11,054 bases of DNA from JBOGFI01 sp050743365 (GCA_050743365.1 JBOGFI010000051.1:1-11054); one strand, 5' to 3'. Counted from the first letter of the stretch, positions 1 through 7,840 are shown. A program made the numbers and translations. Notes: generated by a model from the letters alone, not told the origin.

Positions 1-3000
1 CCCGGTCGCCGAGAACTGCACCATCAGCGGCGCCGCACCCGACGACGGATCCGCGAACCCCTGCACCGACGGCGCCTCCGGATCCCCGCCATCGCCGATC
101 GAGAACGCGACCGACCTGACGGCCTCCGCGTTGCCCGCGGCGTCCGTCGAGCGGTACTCGACCGTGTGCTCGCCCTCCTCGGAGACCGTGAACGACGTCT
201 CGAACGGGTCCTCGCCCGCCGTGTTCTCGGACCGGACCCACTCGCCCGTCGCCCCGTCGCTGTTCACCCGGTACTCGGTGAAGCCGACGCCGGAGGCGTC
301 CTCACCAGGGTCGGTGGCGCTGAGGGTCGCCGTCACCGGCCCGTCGTAGGTGGACACGGGGTCCGCGCCGTTGAGCTGCACCGTCGTGACCGGCGGCGTG
401 GTGTCGGCCTCGCACTCGGGCTCGATCGCCACGGAGTGGTAGCTCGCCGTCGGCTCGCCGGCGCCGGGCTCCGTGGAAGCGGTGGCGTAGACGCCGATCA
501 TCGGGCCCGAGATCCCGTTCAGGTTGGACGAGCCGATCTCCGTCCAGGTCTCGCCGTCGGCGGAGAACTCGGCCACGACCGCGTTCCCGTCCGCGGAGAC
601 CAGGCGCAGGAAGAAGGTCTCGCCCACGCCGGCCGCGCTCGCGCTGCCCGGGAACGTCGCGCTGTTGTTCAGCTCCTTGATCAGCTCGAAGTTGCGCGCC
701 CCGTTCCAGACCATGCCGGTCTTGAGGTAGTTGGCGTCGTCGCCGTAGACGATCAGGCCGGCGTTCTGGAAGTTCTGCGTCGGGCTCCAGGTCATCTCCG
801 TGGTGATGCTCCACGGCTCGGCGCCGCCGCCCGGGAGCTCCTGCACGACGATGTTCGGCATGCCGGTGGAGCCGGCGAAGATGTCAAGCGGCGCGGCCAC
901 CAGGTTGAGGGACCCGCCCGCGACCGACAGCCGGTCGGGGTCCTCGCGGACCACGGTCCAGCGGTCGGTGTTCAGCGAGTCCCCGTCGAACTCGTCCGAG
1001 CGCGGGCAGAAGTCCGGCTCGGGCTCGCCCGCGATCTCGAGCTCGACCGACTTGACGTCCTCGACGTTGCCGGCGCCGTCGGTGGAGCGGTACTCGATCT
1101 CGTGCTCACCCTCCTCGGAGACGGTGAAGGCCGTCTCGAAGGGGTCGTCGCCTCCGGTGTTGTCCGACTGCACCCAATCCCCGGTCGCGCCGTCGGTGTT
1201 GATCCGGTACTCGGTGAAGTCGACGCCGGAGGGCTCGCCGGCGCCGGGCTCGACCTCGGCCGTGCCCACCATGCCGTTCCACTGCTCCCCGTCGAACGCG
1301 GAATGGACCCGGCAGATGAACGTCCACGTCCCCTCCTCCTCGAAGGTGAACGAGACGGGTTCGCCGCCGGGTGGGACGGTTCCGTCCGTGACCTCGAAGA
1401 TGTCGTCGCCGTCCGGGTCCGGGTCCCCACCGGGCGGGACGAGCCACACGTCGTGCGGGAACTGCGCCGGCGGGTCGTCGAAGTGCCACGTCACCACGTC
1501 GCCGGAGGCGGTGTCGAGCTGGTCGGGATCCCAGGTCGCGGGCTGCGCCTGGACGTCGTGGGTCTCGGGCTCGGCGCCCCCGCCCTCGTCGGGGTCGGTC
1601 GCCGACAGGGTGACGCCGACCGGTCCGTCGTAGGTGCCGCCCTCGCCGGGGTCGGCGGGGTCGAGCGCATGGGTCGTGACCGGCGGGGTGGTGTCGCCCT
1701 CGGGGCACTCCTCGTCGGGCTCGAAGCGGGCGAAGTCGAACGTGGCCGTCTGCTCGAACGGCGGGCCCTCGACGTCGGAGCCGGCGTAGAGGCCGACCTG
1801 GACGCCCCCGCCCTCGCGCGGCGGGTCCACGTCCACGGGCCGGGTGCTGGCGAACGGCTGCCACTCGCCGGGCTCGCCGCCCTCGTCGGGCGCGAACTCG
1901 GCCCCGATCACGTTCCCCTCCCGGTACATCCGGATCCAGGCGGTGTCGGGGAAGCTCTCGTCGACCGTGACCGACGGCCCGATCTGGCGCACGTCGGTCG
2001 GGTTGTCGGAGGTGAGCTCCATCCGGCGATCGCCGCTGTTGGCGTCGCGCCCGAACACCACCTTGACGAAGTTGCCGTCCGACTGCCACAGCATCAGGCC
2101 GGCCTGCGCCCAGGAGCTCTCGAGCTCCGGGGTGACGCGGGTGGTCAGCGACCAGTCGCCGTCGGGCACCTGCTGGGAGACGAAGGCCAGCGGCCCGGTC
2201 TGCGCTCCGTCGATCTCGTTCAGGATCGGCAGCACGAGCTGCCCGGCCTCGATCGTCGCCTCGCCGGGCTCCTCGACGCGGACGTTCCACCGCTCCGTGC
2301 TCAGCCCGCCGGCGTCGAACTCGTCGGAGCGCCCGCAGGACTCGGGGCACTCGAACTGCTCCGGCTCGACCGTGACCGAGTGGAAGCTGGCGGTCGGCTC
2401 GGTGTCGGCGTTCGCCGAGGCCGTCGCGTACAGGCCGATCCGCGGGTTGTCCAGGCCGCTGAGGTCCCGCTCCGCCAGCGTCGTCCACTGCTCGCCGTCG
2501 GCGGAGTACTGGGCCGTGACGTCATCCCCGTTCGCCGACACGTAGCGCATGAAGAAGGTGCCCGGGAAGTCGCCGTCCACGGGCCCGCTGAACGCCGACT
2601 CGCCGGGGGAGTCGTTGAGCTCCTTCCAGAGCTCGAACTGGCGCGAGCCGCTCCAGACCATCCCGAACTTCATCCAGTTGGCGTCGTCCTCGTAGATCAG
2701 CAGGCCGGCGTTGTGGAAGTTCTCGGTCGGATCCCAGGTCATCTCCGTGGTGAAGCTCCACGGCCCGCCGGTGGCCGGGAGGTCCTGGAGGACGATGTTC
2801 GGCATCCCGGTCTGGTTGCCGAAGATGTCCTGCGGAGAGGAGACGAGGTTCAGCGAGCCGCCGGAGACGGACAGGCGCTCTGCCTCCTCGCGGACCACGC
2901 TCCACCTGTCGGCGTCGAGCGCATCGCCCTCGAAGTCGTCCGAGCGCTGCGGGACCCCTCCCGGGCAGCTGTCGAAGACGTTGATGGTCACCGTGTCGGT

Positions 3001-5592
3001 CGTCACCCCGGCCTCGTCGGTGACCGTCAGCGTGGCCTCGTAGGTGCCCACCTCCGTGTAGGTGTGCGTGGGGTTGACCTCGGTCGAGGTCGCGCCGTCG
3101 CCGAAGTCCCACTCGTAGGCCGGCGCGTCCTCGGCGCCCCGGTCGGAGAGCTCGCCGGTGAACTGCACCTCCAGCGGAGCCGCACCGGAGGTGGGGGTGC
3201 CCTGCGCCGTGGCGAGCGCCGGCAGGCCGCCCGTGCGCTGCTCGATCCGGTACAGGCCGGAGTCGGGGTTGATCCCCTGGGCCGCGAAGTTGAACGCAAG
3301 GCCCCACTCGATGACGTAGAGCGCTCCGTCTGGGCCGATCTCGATGTCATGCGGGTGGCGGAAGAGCGTGTTCGGCATGAACTCGTCGGTGGTCACGTAG
3401 CCGCCGTCCTGGTCGAGCGTCGTGTTCAGCATCACGTTGCGCGACCAGTCGGCCCAGAAGAGCGAGCCGTCGAACCACTCCGAGAGCTTCACGTCGGAGT
3501 CGAGGCCGGGGTCGAAGTTGTAGATGGGGCCGGCCATCGCCGTGCGGGCGTTGCCCGGCGGGATCTCTGGGAACTCCGGCGAGACGCCGTACGGGTACCA
3601 GATCAGCGGGTCGGTGACCGGCGGCACGGTGTCGATGCCGGTGTTGTGCGGCGAGTCGTTGGTGGGGCCGCCCACGCAGTCGTACTGGTCGCCCGAGGTG
3701 CCGCTGGCGTAGTCGTACTCGTAGTAGCCCTGCCCGGCGAGGCAGTACGGCCAGCCCATGTTCGCCGCCTCGCGGACCTGCATCATCGCGTCGTAGCCGC
3801 GCGGGCCGCGCGGGTTGAGCGTGCAGCTGGTGCTGGTGCCCGGGAAGCAGTCGTTCCCGGCGTCGGGGCCGACCTGGCCGACGTAGGCCGAGCCGGTCTC
3901 CTGGTCGACCGTGAGCCGGAACGGGTTGCGGAAGCCCATCGCGTAGATCTCCCGCCGTCCCAGCTCGGGGTCGTAGACGCCGCCGGGGAACAGGTGGTCG
4001 TACGCGCCCGAGGTGAAGAGGTTCTGATCGTCGACGGTGTAGGTCGAGCCGGGGCCGGGCGGGTCGTCGGGCGTCGCCGACTCGATCGGGTCGATCCGCA
4101 GGAGCTTGCCGCGCAGGTCGGCGGCGTTGCCCGACGTGCGGCGCGCGTCGTAGGCGTGCACGGCATCCTCGGGCCAGGTGGCCGGATTGCAGCCGTCGGC
4201 GTCGCCGGGCCCGCAGTCGCGGCCGTCGATCGGGGCGTAGCCGTTCGTCTCGAACGGGGTGGTGTCGTCGCCGGTGGTGGCGTAGAGGAAGCCGTCGGGC
4301 CCGAAGGCGAGCGAGCCCGCCGAGTGGCAGCAGACGAGCCGCTGGTGGGGGATCTCCAGCAGCACCACCTCGGAGTCCATGTCGAGCTGTCCGACTTCGC
4401 CCGCCTCGGGGTCGAACGTGAAGCGCGAGATGTGCTGCGTGCCGATCTCGAGCTGAGGGCCGGGGACGCTGTAGAAGAGGTAGACGAAGTTGTTGGTGTC
4501 GAAGTCCGGGTCGAGGGCGATCCCCAGCAGGCCGTTCTCGTTGCGGCGGTGGACGTCGACGTTGCCGACGAAGTGGGTGTCGTCGGTGTCCGGGTCGTAC
4601 ATCTTCACCGCGGAGGGGAACGAGTCGAGGGCGCCGGCGCCGATCTCGACGAAGAACACGCGGCCGTCGTCGGCGACCGAGAGCTCCATCGGGTTCTCGG
4701 TCTCGTCGTCGAGGGTGACCTTGGTGAGCGTCGACTCCGTCGGCAGGCCGGGGCGCGGCTCGCCGCAGTCGCCCGGCTCCTCGCCGGCCGCCCACTCGAG
4801 CGCGCCGGAGATGTGGGCGAGGTAGCGGGCGTCCGACCAGGCCGGGGTCGCCCCCCCGTCGGCGTGGCCGATCGCGGTGTAGAAGTGGCGCCCGCCGTCG
4901 TAGTTCGAGCACCAGGCGATCGGATGGCCCTCGCCGTGCTCGCCGCCGGTGTAGGTCGACTCGTCGACCGTGAGCAGGACGTGGACCTCGTCGCGCGGGT
5001 CGGCCTCGAAGTTGTACCACTCGTCGGACCACTCGAACTCCGCGGGCAGGTCGTCGGTCGCGGGGTGGCTGGCATCGGCGACCTCCACCGTCGCCGTCTG
5101 GATCGGCGGGTGATTCTCGAACAGGCCGCCGCCCGTCATGTCCCGCTTCCAGTCCCAGGCCTTGTCGGCGTTGGCGTCGGCGTGGATCGAGACCGCGCCG
5201 CCGCCGCGCTGCATCCAGCGCTCGAACGCGATCCGCTGCGACGCGTTGAGGATCCCCTCGCCGTCGGTGTTCAGGAACACGACGACGTCGAAGTTGCGCA
5301 GGTTGTGACTGGTGAAGTCACCCGCGTCCTCGCTGTGCGTGGTGTCGAAGGCCTCGTCGACGCCCATCTGCTCGAGGGCCTCGTGACCCGCGTCGATCGC
5401 GGCGGTGTGGCGGAAGCCGGTGGTGCGGGAGAAGACGAGCACCGAGTAGCGACCGTCGCCGGCCTGGGCGCCGGCCGTCGCCGGCGCGGACGCCGAGGCG
5501 CCGAGCGTCGCCAGGAGCACGAACGCCCCGAGCAGGGCTGCCAAGATCAGGCCGCGCCAAGCGTCGCGGTCGTGCGTCGACGTCCAAACCAT
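1..5592 (-). CDS. Giant secreted ThuA / PQQ-type sugar dehydrogenase / cupredoxin multidomain protein (3' end off window)
   Basis: I read one uninterrupted minus-strand frame from ATG at 5592 to the window edge (1,864 codons, no stop). GGAGG lies 8 nt before the ATG. Residues 14-44 form a hydrophobic Sec signal with an Ala-rich cleavage region. Residues 49-268 are ThuA-like (VLVFSRTTGFRH). Residues 290-787 match the glucose/sorbosone dehydrogenase beta-propeller: H423 in CCHSAGSLAFGPDG and R555-N556 in GFRNPFR fall where soluble quinoprotein glucose dehydrogenase has its catalytic His and its PQQ-contacting Arg-Asn. PKD is at 790-873 (WDFGDG at 828). Concanavalin A-like domains are at 883-1078, 1085-1292 and 1531-1724. 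OmpL47/Ig-like repeats are at about 1300-1520 and 1730-1832; the first holds a cupredoxin at 1344-1448. A second PKD begins near 1842. Inferred role: extracellular, carbohydrate-binding oxidation with copper-mediated electron transfer. Substrate unknown. Gene identity is strong; catalytic activity is not proven. Confidence 0.93.
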   Translation of the reverse strand, partial: MVWTSTHDRDAWRGLILAALLGAFVLLATLGASASAPATAGAQAGDGRYSVLVFSRTTGFRHTAAIDAGHEALEQMGVDEAFDTTHSEDAGDFTSHNLRNFDVVVFLNTDGEGILNASQRIAFERWMQRGGGAVSIHADANADKAWDWKRDMTGGGLFENHPPIQTATVEVADASHPATDDLPAEFEWSDEWYNFEADPRDEVHVLLTVDESTYTGGEHGEGHPIAWCSNYDGGRHFYTAIGHADGGATPAWSDARYLAHISGALEWAAGEEPGDCGEPRPGLPTESTLTKVTLDDETENPMELSVADDGRVFFVEIGAGALDSFPSAVKMYDPDTDDTHFVGNVDVHRRNENGLLGIALDPDFDTNNFVYLFYSVPGPQLEIGTQHISRFTFDPEAGEVGQLDMDSEVVLLEIPHQRLVCCHSAGSLAFGPDGFLYATTGDDTTPFETNGYAPIDGRDCGPGDADGCNPATWPEDAVHAYDARRTSGNAADLRGKLLRIDPIESATPDDPPGPGSTYTVDDQNLFTSGAYDHLFPGGVYDPELGRREIYAMGFRNPFRLTVDQETGSAYVGQVGPDAGNDCFPGTSTSCTLNPRGPRGYDAMMQVREAANMGWPYCLAGQGYYEYDYASGTSGDQYDCVGGPTNDSPHNTGIDTVPPVTDPLIWYPYGVSPEFPEIPPGNARTAMAGPIYNFDPGLDSDVKLSEWFDGSLFWADWSRNVMLNTTLDQDGGYVTTDEFMPNTLFRHPHDIEIGPDGALYVIEWGLAFNFAAQGINPDSGLYRIEQRTGGLPALATAQGTPTSGAAPLEVQFTGELSDRGAEDAPAYEWDFGDGATSTEVNPTHTYTEVGTYEATLTVTDEAGVTTDTVTINVFDSCPGGVPQRSDDFEGDALDADRWSVVREEAERLSVSGGSLNLVSSPQDIFGNQTGMPNIVLQDLPATGGPWSFTTEMTWDPTENFHNAGLLIYEDDANWMKFGMVWSGSRQFELWKELNDSPGESAFSGPVDGDFPGTFFMRYVSANGDDVTAQYSADGEQWTTLAERDLSGLDNPRIGLYATASANADTEPTASFHSVTVEPEQFECPESCGRSDEFDAGGLSTERWNVRVEEPGEATIEAGQLVLPILNEIDGAQTGPLAFVSQQVPDGDWSLTTRVTPELESSWAQAGLMLWQSDGNFVKVVFGRDANSGDRRMELTSDNPTDVRQIGPSVTVDESFPDTAWIRMYREGNVIGAEFAPDEGGEPGEWQPFASTRPVDVDPPREGGGVQVGLYAGSDVEGPPFEQTATFDFARFEPDEECPEGDTTPPVTTHALDPADPGEGGTYDGPVGVTLSATDPDEGGGAEPETHDVQAQPATWDPDQLDTASGDVVTWHFDDPPAQFPHDVWLVPPGGDPDPDGDDIFEVTDGTVPPGGEPVSFTFEEEGTWTFICRVHSAFDGEQWNGMVGTAEVEPGAGEPSGVDFTEYRINTDGATGDWVQSDNTGGDDPFETAFTVSEEGEHEIEYRSTDGAGNVEDVKSVELEIAGEPEPDFCPRSDEFDGDSLNTDRWTVVREDPDRLSVAGGSLNLVAAPLDIFAGSTGMPNIVVQELPGGGAEPWSITTEMTWSPTQNFQNAGLIVYGDDANYLKTGMVWNGARNFELIKELNNSATFPGSASAAGVGETFFLRLVSADGNAVVAEFSADGETWTEIGSSNLNGISGPMIGVYATASTEPGAGEPTASYHSVAIEPECEADTTPPVTTVQLNGADPVSTYDGPVTATLSATDPGEDASGVGFTEYRVNSDGATGEWVRSENTAGEDPFETSFTVSEEGEHTVEYRSTDAAGNAEAVRSVAFSIGDGGDPEAPSVQGFADPSSGAAPLMVQFSATG
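97..405 (-). repeat. OmpL47/Ig-like repeat, copy 2 (uninterrupted)
   Basis: Residues 1730-1832: DTTPPVTTVQLNGAD, LSATDPGEDASGVGFTEYR, then FTVSEEGEHTVEYRSTDAAG. It matches the interrupted copy closely in protein and DNA, for example around 140-300 against 1100-1232. It serves as the reference showing where the cupredoxin was inserted in the other copy. Confidence 0.72.
421..1002 (-). repeat. Concanavalin A-like domain, copy 3
   Basis: Residues 1531-1724. Landmarks are RSDEFDGDSLNTDRWTVVRE, RLSVAGGSLNLV, TGMPNIVVQELP, TTEMTWSPTQNFQNAGLIVY and GMVWNGARNFELIKELN. These align almost residue for residue with copy 1, so the two look like products of an internal duplication. Confidence 0.7.
1033..1230 (-). 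repeat. OmpL47/Ig-like repeat, copy 1, distal half
   Basis: Residues 1455-1520: SGVDFTEYRINTDGATGDWV, then FTVSEEGEHEIEYRSTDGAG. The proximal half is at 1573-1695 (DTTPPVTTHALDPADP to SATDPDE), with the cupredoxin domain between the halves. The type is common in secreted actinobacterial proteins as a structural spacer. Confidence 0.7.
1249..1563 (-). other. Cupredoxin (plastocyanin/azurin-like) domain inserted in an OmpL47/Ig-like repeat
   Basis: This is residues 1344-1448 of the giant protein. The fold signature is GDVVTWHF, then PHDVW with H1380, then GTWTFICRVH with C1427 and H1430, then GMVGTAEV with M1441. These are the four ligands expected of a type-1 copper site (His, Cys, His, Met). 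The His-to-Met loop is longer than in plastocyanin: ten residues between H1430 and M1441, against four in the classical protein. The domain splits a repeat: SATDPDE lies before it and SGVDFTEYR after it, while the second copy of that repeat (residues 1730-1832) runs straight from SATDPGEDA to SGVGFTEYR. Copper binding and electron transfer from the dehydrogenase domain are inferred. Confidence 0.82.
1717..2340 (-). repeat. Concanavalin A-like domain, copy 2 (divergent)
   Basis: Residues 1085-1292. It opens with GRSDEFDAGGLSTERWNV and keeps the NAGL-type core as WAQAGLMLWQSDGNFVKVVF, ending GVQVGLYAG and TATFDFARFEP. It is clearly less similar to copies 1 and 3 than those are to each other. 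This suggests it is an older or differently specialised member of the set. Confidence 0.65.
2359..2946 (-). repeat. Concanavalin A-like domain, copy 1
   Basis: Residues 883-1078. Shared landmarks with copy 3 are RSDDFEGDALDADRWSVVRE, RLSVSGGSLNLV, TGMPNIVLQDLP, TTEMTWDPTENFHNAGLLIY and GMVWSGSRQFELWKELN. It resembles the DUF1349/beta-xylosidase C-terminal type of jelly-roll domain often appended to secreted carbohydrate-active proteins. Carbohydrate binding is inferred from the fold only. Confidence 0.7.
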
Positions 5593-5611
5593 GCGCCTCT
5601 CCTCCCCCGGC

Positions 5612-5630
5612 GAACCGTCCCGTTCGGTTC
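5612..5630. promoter_or_regulatory. Second inverted repeat in the leader of the giant gene
   Basis: Arms GAACCG (5612-5617) and CGGTTC (5625-5630) flank a 7-nt centre. It sits just upstream of the GGAGG ribosome-binding site at 5601-5605. It may be a second half of an operator region with the repeat at 5636-5655, or a hairpin affecting translation start. Six-bp arms are short enough that chance is possible in such GC-rich DNA. Confidence 0.3.
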
Positions 5631-5635
5631 CACTT

Positions 5636-5655
5636 CGCGGAAAGCATCTTCCGCG
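5636..5655. promoter_or_regulatory. Perfect inverted repeat, candidate operator or leader hairpin
   Basis: Arms CGCGGAA and TTCCGCG (7 bp, perfect) flank the 6-nt centre AGCATC. It lies about 45 bp upstream of the giant gene's start and just after the candidate promoter, where a repressor site would be expected. The adjacent IclR product is a natural candidate to bind it. It could also be a hairpin at the end of the IclR transcript, but no T-rich tail follows on the minus strand. Confidence 0.45.
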
Positions 5656-5662
5656 ACCGGGC

Positions 5663-5691
5663 ATGCTTGCACGCCGGCCCGGATTCGTCAA
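5663..5691 (-). promoter_or_regulatory. Candidate promoter of the giant secreted gene
   Basis: On the minus strand TTGACG (5686-5691) is a good -35 box. A 17-nt spacer leads to AAGCAT (5663-5668), a weak -10 box. Transcription would start near 5655, leaving a leader of about 63 nt with GGAGG at 5601-5605. The start would coincide with the inverted repeat at 5636-5655. The -10 match is poor, so this is tentative. Confidence 0.4.
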
Positions 5692-5704
5692 CCGGCCGGA
5701 GGAA

Positions 5705-6517
5705 TCAGCTGGTCTCGGCCACTTCGCCCGGCGTCCGGTGGCCGAGCGCGACCGAGATCTCGCGCGCGTGAGCGACCAGCAGGGCGCCGAGCTCGGCGGT
5801 GTCGGCGTGCAGGATGCGTGCCGTCGGGCCGGACACGCTCATCGCTGCGCAGGGCTCGCCGGTGTGGTCGAAGAGGGGCGTGGCGACGCAGCCGACGCCC
5901 TCCTCGTGCTCCTCGTTGTCGATCGCGTAGCCGCGCCGGCGGATGCGCGCGAAGTCGTCCTCGAGCTCCTCGAGCGTCACAAGCGTGCGCGGCGTCAGCC
6001 GCGGCAAGGGCTCCCGATCGGCGTACAGCGCCGCGGGCACCTCCGGCGGGCCGTACGCCAGGATCGACTTGCCCGAGCCGGTGGTGTGCGCGAGCGCCGC
6101 CGTGCCGACCGCGGTGAACATGCGCACGCTGCGCGAGCCCTCCACCTGGTCGACGTAGACCACCCGGTCGCCGTCGAGCACGACGAGGTTCACCGTCTCG
6201 CCAGTGGCGCGCTGGACGCTCTGCAGGTGAGGGCGCGTCACCGCCTTCAGCCGCGAGAGGCGGTGCTCGATGCCGCTCGCCACCTCCACCACCTTGTAGC
6301 CCAGCAGGTAGCGGCCGTTCTCGCTGCTCTGGACGGCGTACCCGCGCTTGGCCAGCGTGGTCAGGAGCCGGTGGGCGGTGCTCGGGACCAGTCCGGTGCG
6401 CGCCGCGAGCTCGGTCACGCCGAGCTCGCCTCCCTCGGCGAGCGCCTCCAGCAGATCGAAGGCCCGCTCGAGGGACTGGACGCTGTCCCGGCGGCGTGCG
6501 GCGGTCACCTCGTCCAT
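5705..6517 (-). CDS. IclR-family transcriptional regulator
   Basis: A 270-residue protein, the normal length for IclR regulators. The N-terminal winged helix-turn-helix spans about residues 12-75: SVQSLERAFDLLEALAEGG starts it, LVPSTAHRLLTTLAKRGY (43-60) is the recognition helix region, and ENGRYLLGYKV the wing. The C-terminal effector-binding GAF-like domain covers about 86-262, with GETVNLVVLDGDRVVYVDQV, LAHTTGSGKSILAY and GYAIDNEEHEEGVGCVATPL as family landmarks. ATG at 6517 begins the conserved N-terminus. It lies 112 bp upstream of the giant secreted gene on the same strand and diverges from the UPF0261 operon, so it probably controls one or both. IclR proteins usually respond to small carboxylic or aromatic metabolites; the effector here is unknown. 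I see no strong Shine-Dalgarno before this ATG. Confidence 0.95.
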   Translation of the reverse strand: MDEVTAARRRDSVQSLERAFDLLEALAEGGELGVTELAARTGLVPSTAHRLLTTLAKRGYAVQSSENGRYLLGYKVVEVASGIEHRLSRLKAVTRPHLQSVQRATGETVNLVVLDGDRVVYVDQVEGSRSVRMFTAVGTAALAHTTGSGKSILAYGPPEVPAALYADREPLPRLTPRTLVTLEELEDDFARIRRRGYAIDNEEHEEGVGCVATPLFDHTGEPCAAMSVSGPTARILHADTAELGALLVAHAREISVALGHRTPGEVAETS

Positions 6518-6601
6518 CTTACGAATGGCGGTAGACGCGTTCCGGCATGCGGGCGCAGCACGCTAGCCGATGCCATCGCCACCGTCAACGCGGGCCTCCG
6601 G

Positions 6602-6633
6602 TAGGGTCGCGCCGTCGCGATCGAGGGGAGGAG
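6602..6633 (+). promoter_or_regulatory. Candidate -10 box and ribosome-binding site of the UPF0261 operon
   Basis: TAGGGT at 6602-6607 fits an actinobacterial -10 element and would give a leader of roughly 25 nt. No convincing TTGACA-like -35 box lies 16-18 nt before it. GGAGGAG at 6627-6633 is a strong Shine-Dalgarno 4 nt before the GTG at 6638. The 120-bp divergent gap to the IclR gene must also hold the IclR promoter and probably an autoregulatory site, but I found no clear palindrome there. Confidence 0.45.
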
Positions 6634-6637
6634 TGCG

Positions 6638-7840
6638 GTGAACACGGTCCTGCTCATCGGCACGCTCGACACCAAGGGCGCCGAGTACGCGTACCTGCGG
6701 GAGCGGCTGCGCCTGCACGGCGTGGACGTGCTGCTGGCGGACGCGGGGGTCGACGAGCCGGTGGGCGTGGAGCCCGACATCGACCGTCACGAGGTGGCGC
6801 CGGACGTCGACCGGCTCGCGCGCGAGCGCGACCGCGGCGCGGCGGTCGCCGCGATGGCGGAGGGAGCGGCGGCCTTGGCGCGGCGGCTGTACGAGGAGGG
6901 CCGGATCGGCGGAATCCTGGCGGCGGGGGGCTCCGGGAACACCGCGATCGCGACGCGGGCGATGCAGGCGCTGCCGGTCGGCGTGCCGAAGCTGATGGTC
7001 TCGACGATGGCGGCCGGCGACACCGCGGGCTACGTCGGCGCCAGCGACGTGGCGCTGATGGCCTCGGTCACGGACGTCGCCGGCATCAACACGATCTCCG
7101 GGCGCATCCTCGCCAACGCGGCGGCGGCGATGGCGGGGATGGTGCAGGCGCCGGCGGTGGAGCTGGGCGAGCAGCGGCCGCTGGTCGGCGCGTCGATGTT
7201 CGGGGTCACCACGCCGTGCGTGACCCGTGCGCGCGAGGCGCTCGAGGCGCGCGGCTACGAGGTGCTCGTCTTCCACGCCACGGGCACGGGCGGACGGGCC
7301 ATGGAGGGGCTGATGGAGTCCGCCTTCCTGGCCGGCGTGCTCGACGTCACGACGACCGAGCTGTGCGACGACCTCGTCGGCGGCGTGCTGTCCGCGGGGC
7401 CGGACCGGCTGGAGGCGGCGGGGCGGCTGGGCCTCCCCCAGGTCGTCTCGCTCGGCGCGCTCGACATGGTGAACTTCGGCGCGCGCGACACGGTGCCGCC
7501 GCGGTTCGAGAGCCGCAACCTGTACGTGCACAACCCGTCGGTGACCTTGATGCGCACGACGGCCGAGGAGTGCGCGGAGCTGGGCCGGCGGATCGCGCGC
7601 AAGCTGTCGGCCGCCACCGGGCCGACCGCGCTGTTCGTGCCGCTGCGCGGGGTCTCGATGATCGATGCCGAGGGGCAGCCGTTCCACGACCCGGAGGCCG
7701 ACGAGGCGCTCTTCGCGGCGCTGCGGGAGGGCCTGGAGGGAGGCGTGGAGCTGATCGAGATGGACTGCAACGTCAACGACCCGGAGTTCGCCGACGCGAT
7801 GGCCGGCAAGCTCGACGACTACATCGGAGGGGCGCGGTGA
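6638..7840 (+). CDS. Tm-1-like ATP-binding (UPF0261 family) protein
   Basis: A 400-residue protein, the usual length for UPF0261. Landmarks are LLIGTLDTKGAEYAYLRERL at the N-terminus (GTLDTKG at 8-14), GGSGNTAIATRAM (97-109), STMAAGDTAGYVGASDVALM, GINTISGRILANAAAAMAGM and FHATGTGGRAMEGLMESAF (from 212). The family corresponds to the N-terminal half of the plant Tm-1 protein, which binds ATP and blocks tobamovirus replication. The biochemical role of the bacterial members is not settled. The GTG start at 6638 is chosen because the conserved GTLDTKG follows directly and a strong Shine-Dalgarno precedes it. Its stop overlaps the start of the next gene, which encodes the other half of a Tm-1-like architecture, so the two products probably act together. 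No membrane segment or signal peptide is seen; cytoplasmic. Confidence 0.93.
   Translation: MNTVLLIGTLDTKGAEYAYLRERLRLHGVDVLLADAGVDEPVGVEPDIDRHEVAPDVDRLARERDRGAAVAAMAEGAAALARRLYEEGRIGGILAAGGSGNTAIATRAMQALPVGVPKLMVSTMAAGDTAGYVGASDVALMASVTDVAGINTISGRILANAAAAMAGMVQAPAVELGEQRPLVGASMFGVTTPCVTRAREALEARGYEVLVFHATGTGGRAMEGLMESAFLAGVLDVTTTELCDDLVGGVLSAGPDRLEAAGRLGLPQVVSLGALDMVNFGARDTVPPRFESRNLYVHNPSVTLMRTTAEECAELGRRIARKLSAATGPTALFVPLRGVSMIDAEGQPFHDPEADEALFAALREGLEGGVELIEMDCNVNDPEFADAMAGKLDDYIGGAR

Noticed and set aside
3347..5032. A 561-codon minus-strand frame inside the giant gene
   Set aside because: It is a different minus frame from the coherent one, with an Arg/Pro-rich product and no domain. 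Checking many segments along 1-5592 showed the domain-bearing frame continues without any frameshift, so this is a shadow and not evidence for a broken gene.
166..6117. A 1,983-codon open reading frame on the plus strand
   Set aside because: It is codon-aligned antisense to the giant minus-strand gene. Its stops would require TTA, CTA or TCA sense codons, which are rare in such GC-rich genes, so it stays open by chance. Its translation is Arg/Gly/Val-rich with no recognisable domain, while the minus frame gives clear domains throughout.
6518..6637. An IclR operator in the divergent gap
   Set aside because: I searched for a palindrome comparable to the one at 5636-5655 and found only short, unconvincing matches, so no operator is annotated there.
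6547..7836. N-terminal extension of the TIM-barrel protein through the UPF0261 gene
   Set aside because: The open frame upstream of GTG 7837 is Gly/Arg/Ala-rich and overlaps a well-conserved gene in another frame. The GTG with GGAGG in front and the 4-nt overlap is a typical coupled start.
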